A stretch of DNA of 64,000 nt from the NCBI RefSeq assembly GCF_001758225.1, contig NZ_MAST01000034.1:124001-188000 (forward strand), read 5' to 3'. Position numbers and translations under genes: made by a program. The DNA is from Humibacillus sp. DSM 29435 (GTDB lineage: Bacteria; Actinomycetota; Actinomycetes; Actinomycetales; Dermatophilaceae). The notes under the pieces were generated by a model, which saw only the letters and a program-made list of their open reading frames with translations, had not been told where the DNA came from and did not search any database. Positions 62,076 to 64,000 of this stretch are shown here, in pieces. The first letter of the stretch is position 1; every line of letters begins with the position of its first letter.

Positions 62076-63731
62076 TCACCCCTCCTGCATCGGCACACGC
62101 ACCCCGCGCTCGTGAGCGACCCGGTCGGCGATGTCGTAGCCGGCGTCGACGTGCCGGATGACGCCCATGCCGGGGTCGTTGGTCAGCACTCGGGCGAGCT
62201 TCTGCGCCGCGAGGTCGGTGCCGTCGGCGAGAGAGACCTGCCCGGCGTGCAGGCTGCGGCCGATGCCGACCCCGCCCCCGTGGTGGATCGAGACCCAGGT
62301 GGCGCCCGAGCTGGTGTTGACGAGGGCGTTGAGCAGCGGCCAGTCGGCGATGGCGTCGGAGCCGTCGGCCATCGACTCGGTCTCGCGGTAGGGGCTCGCG
62401 ACCGAGCCGCTGTCGAGGTGGTCACGACCGATCACGACAGGCGCCGAGAGCTCGCCCGTGCGCACCATCTCGTTGAACTTCAGGCCGGCCTTGTCGCGCT
62501 CGCCGTAACCGAGCCAGCAGATGCGAGCAGGCAAGCCCTGGAAGGCGACCCGCTCTTGAGCACCCCGAATCCACTTGTGCAGACGGTCGTTGTCAGGGAA
62601 CAGCTCGAGCACGGCCTTGTCGGTGGCGGCGATGTCCTTCGGGTCACCCGAGAGGGCCGCCCAGCGGAACGGGCCCTTGCCTTCACAGAACAGCGGGCGG
62701 ATGTAGGCGGGCACGAACCCCGGGAACTCGAACGCTCGCCCGTAGCCGCCCTGGCGGGCCTCGTCGCGGATGGAGTTGCCGTAGTCGAACACCTCGGCGC
62801 CGGCGTCCTGGAACTCGACCATGGCCTTGACCTGCTTGGCCATCGAGGCGCGGGCCCGGTCGGTGAACTCCTCGGGCTTCTTCTCGGCGAGCTCGGACCA
62901 GTCGGCCAGGTCGACGCCCTCGGGCAGGTAGCTGAGCGGGTCGTGGGCCGAGGTCTGGTCGGTCACGATGTCGATCTCGACGCCGCGGCGCAGCAGCTCG
63001 GGGAAGACCTCAGCGGCGTTGCCGACGACACCCACCGACCAGCCACGGCGCTCCCGCTTGGCGGCGAGGGCCTTGTCGATCGCGTCGTCGAGGTCGTCGG
63101 CCACCTCGTCGAGGTAGCGGTGCTCGACGCGGCGGTGCAGGCGGGCCGGATCGACGTCGACGACGAGGCAGGCACCCTCGTTCATGGTGACAGCCAACGG
63201 CTGGGCCCCGCCCATCCCGCCGCAGCCCCCGGTGAGGGTGAGGGTGCCGGCCAGGGTGCCACCGAACTTCTTCTCGGCCACCGCGGCGAAGGTCTCGTAG
63301 GTGCCCTGCAGGATGCCTTGGGTGCCGATGTAGATCCATGACCCGGCCGTCATCTGGCCGTACATGGTCAGGCCCATGTGCTCGAGCCGGCGGAACTCGG
63401 GCCAGGTGGCCCAGTCGCCGACGAGGTTGCTGTTGGCGATGAGCACGCGGGGGGCCCACTCGTGCGTCTGCATGACGCCGACCGGGCGCCCCGACTGCAC
63501 GAGCATCGTCTCGTCCTGCTTCAAGGTGGTGAGCGTGCGCACCATGGCGTCGAAGCTCTTCCAGTCACGCGCCGCGCGACCGGTACCCCCGTAGACCACG
63601 AGGTCGTCGGGTCGCTCGGCGTTCTCGGGGTCGAGGTTGTTCATCAACATCCGCAGCGGGGCCTCGGTAGACCACGACTGTGCAGTCAGCGTCGTGCCCC
63701 GTGGGGCGCGAACCGGTCGTGCACCTTCCAT
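62076..63731 (-). CDS. hutU: Urocanate hydratase
   Basis: Converts urocanate to 4-imidazolone-5-propionate, using tightly bound NAD. The 551-residue protein is of normal length and shows [60 protein letters not shown], and near the C-terminus [19 protein letters not shown] and [25 protein letters not shown] lies a few bases before ATG 63731. It is preceded by hutH (stop at 63825) with a 93-bp gap carrying GTGGCCACTCGA, so it is likely in one transcript with hutH. Confidence 0.97.
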   Translation of the reverse strand: MEGARPVRAPRGTTLTAQSWSTEAPLRMLMNNLDPENAERPDDLVVYGGTGRAARDWKSFDAMVRTLTTLKQDETMLVQSGRPVGVMQTHEWAPRVLIANSNLVGDWATWPEFRRLEHMGLTMYGQMTAGSWIYIGTQGILQGTYETFAAVAEKKFGGTLAGTLTLTGGCGGMGGAQPLAVTMNEGACLVVDVDPARLHRRVEHRYLDEVADDLDDAIDKALAAKRERRGWSVGVVGNAAEVFPELLRRGVEIDIVTDQTSAHDPLSYLPEGVDLADWSELAEKKPEEFTDRARASMAKQVKAMVEFQDAGAEVFDYGNSIRDEARQGGYGRAFEFPGFVPAYIRPLFCEGKGPFRWAALSGDPKDIAATDKAVLELFPDNDRLHKWIRGAQERVAFQGLPARICWLGYGERDKAGLKFNEMVRTGELSAPVVIGRDHLDSGSVASPYRETESMADGSDAIADWPLLNALVNTSSGATWVSIHHGGGVGIGRSLHAGQVSLADGTDLAAQKLARVLTNDPGMGVIRHVDAGYDIADRVAHERGVRVPMQEG

Positions 63732-63824
63732 GTCAGTTCCCTTCTCGTGCGTTGCAAATCGTGAGGATGCCGTTCAGTCGTGGCCACTCGAACGGAACAG
63801 CGTGGCGACCGTGGCCGGCGGGAG

Positions 63825-64000
63825 TCATCGCAGGGGGCCGGTGACGGTCTCGACAGCGGCGAGCGCTCGGCCCGACGCCACCAGCTCGACGGCGGCCTCG
63901 ATCTCGGGGGCGAGAAAGCGGTCGGTGCCGACCCCGTCGACCTCGCGCCGCAGCTCGGCGATGACCGCAGCGCTGGCGGCCGCAGGCTGCAGCGGTGCCC
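63825..64000 (-). CDS. hutH: Histidine ammonia-lyase, C-terminal end only
   Basis: The first enzyme of histidine degradation, deaminating histidine to urocanate. Only about 58 C-terminal codons lie in the window: APLQPAAASAAVIAELRREV, then GVGTDRFLAPEIEAAVELVA and ETVTGPLR before TGA. The segment DRFLAPEIEAA and the ending AVETVTGPL are characteristic of HutH C-termini. The MIO-forming active site lies outside the window. Confidence 0.9.
   Translation of the reverse strand, partial: APLQPAAASAAVIAELRREVDGVGTDRFLAPEIEAAVELVASGRALAAVETVTGPLR

Overview
The window is a GC-rich stretch of actinobacterial chromosome. Gene content fits the Micrococcales, most likely an Intrasporangiaceae or Dermatophilaceae-type soil or water organism: dnaK-grpE-dnaJ with a HAIR-like operator, a DUF222/HNH (13E12-type) protein, DUF4235, a SigE-type ECF sigma factor, a heliorhodopsin, and many genes whose start codon lies 6-7 nt after a TANNNT box (leaderless promoters). 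The genus assignment is inference from gene content. I saw no rRNA, tRNA, CRISPR array, prophage or intact insertion sequence.

Layout. 1-3.75 kb: heat-shock operon dnaK-grpE-dnaJ (minus strand), with a strong hairpin between grpE and dnaJ and a J-protein that lacks the zinc finger. 3.9-5 kb: decayed accessory DNA with a frameshifted remnant of a TnsA-like transposase endonuclease. 5-6.7 kb: ECF sigma factor and a membrane protein coupled to it. 6.7-8.4 kb: poorly coding DNA, a RibD/DHFR-like reductase and a paired hairpin repeat. 8.5-13.5 kb: LldD-type 2-hydroxyacid dehydrogenase, a kinase-like phosphotransferase, heliorhodopsin, a molybdopterin oxidoreductase and a GntR regulator. 13.7-18 kb: amino-acid permease, polar amino-acid binding lipoprotein and a cNMP/CBS/DUF294 nucleotidyltransferase. 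18-31 kb: mixed metabolism and envelope genes (zwf, frameshifted phoD, dienelactone hydrolase, two large membrane proteins, frameshifted FMN reductase, alpha/beta hydrolases, secreted trypsin-like protease).

31-44.6 kb: DsbA-like protein, ComB-like phosphatase, a divergent FAD amine oxidase and class III aminotransferase pair, L-lactate dehydrogenase, glycerophosphodiesterase, regulators and small membrane proteins. 44.7-49.5 kb: AlaA-type aminotransferase, MerR regulator with a VC0807-like membrane protein, phosphatase and lipoproteins. 49.6-52.8 kb: thiamine-pathway ECF transporter (YkoE plus a fused ATPase-ATPase-transmembrane protein) under a TPP riboswitch. 53.3-55.3 kb: NarL/DesR-type two-component system. 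55.4-57.3 kb: DUF222/HNH protein and a composite repeat. 57.3-64 kb: histidine-utilisation genes hutH-hutU, then (after two plus-strand genes) an M20 amidohydrolase-hutF-hutI operon. This route should take histidine to urocanate, imidazolonepropionate, formiminoglutamate, N-formylglutamate and glutamate, with the M20 enzyme in the place of the usual HutG deformylase.

Most distinctive signals: the heliorhodopsin; the ATPase-ATPase-EcfT triple fusion behind a riboswitch; the M20 enzyme inside a HutF-type hut operon; two families of intergenic inverted repeats shared between distant loci (8.1 and 57.1 kb; 13.5, 29.7, 57.1, 57.2 and 63.8 kb); the leaderless promoter pattern; and two otherwise intact genes (phoD at 21.2 kb, FMN reductase at 26.6 kb) each broken by a single frameshift, which may be sequencing errors.
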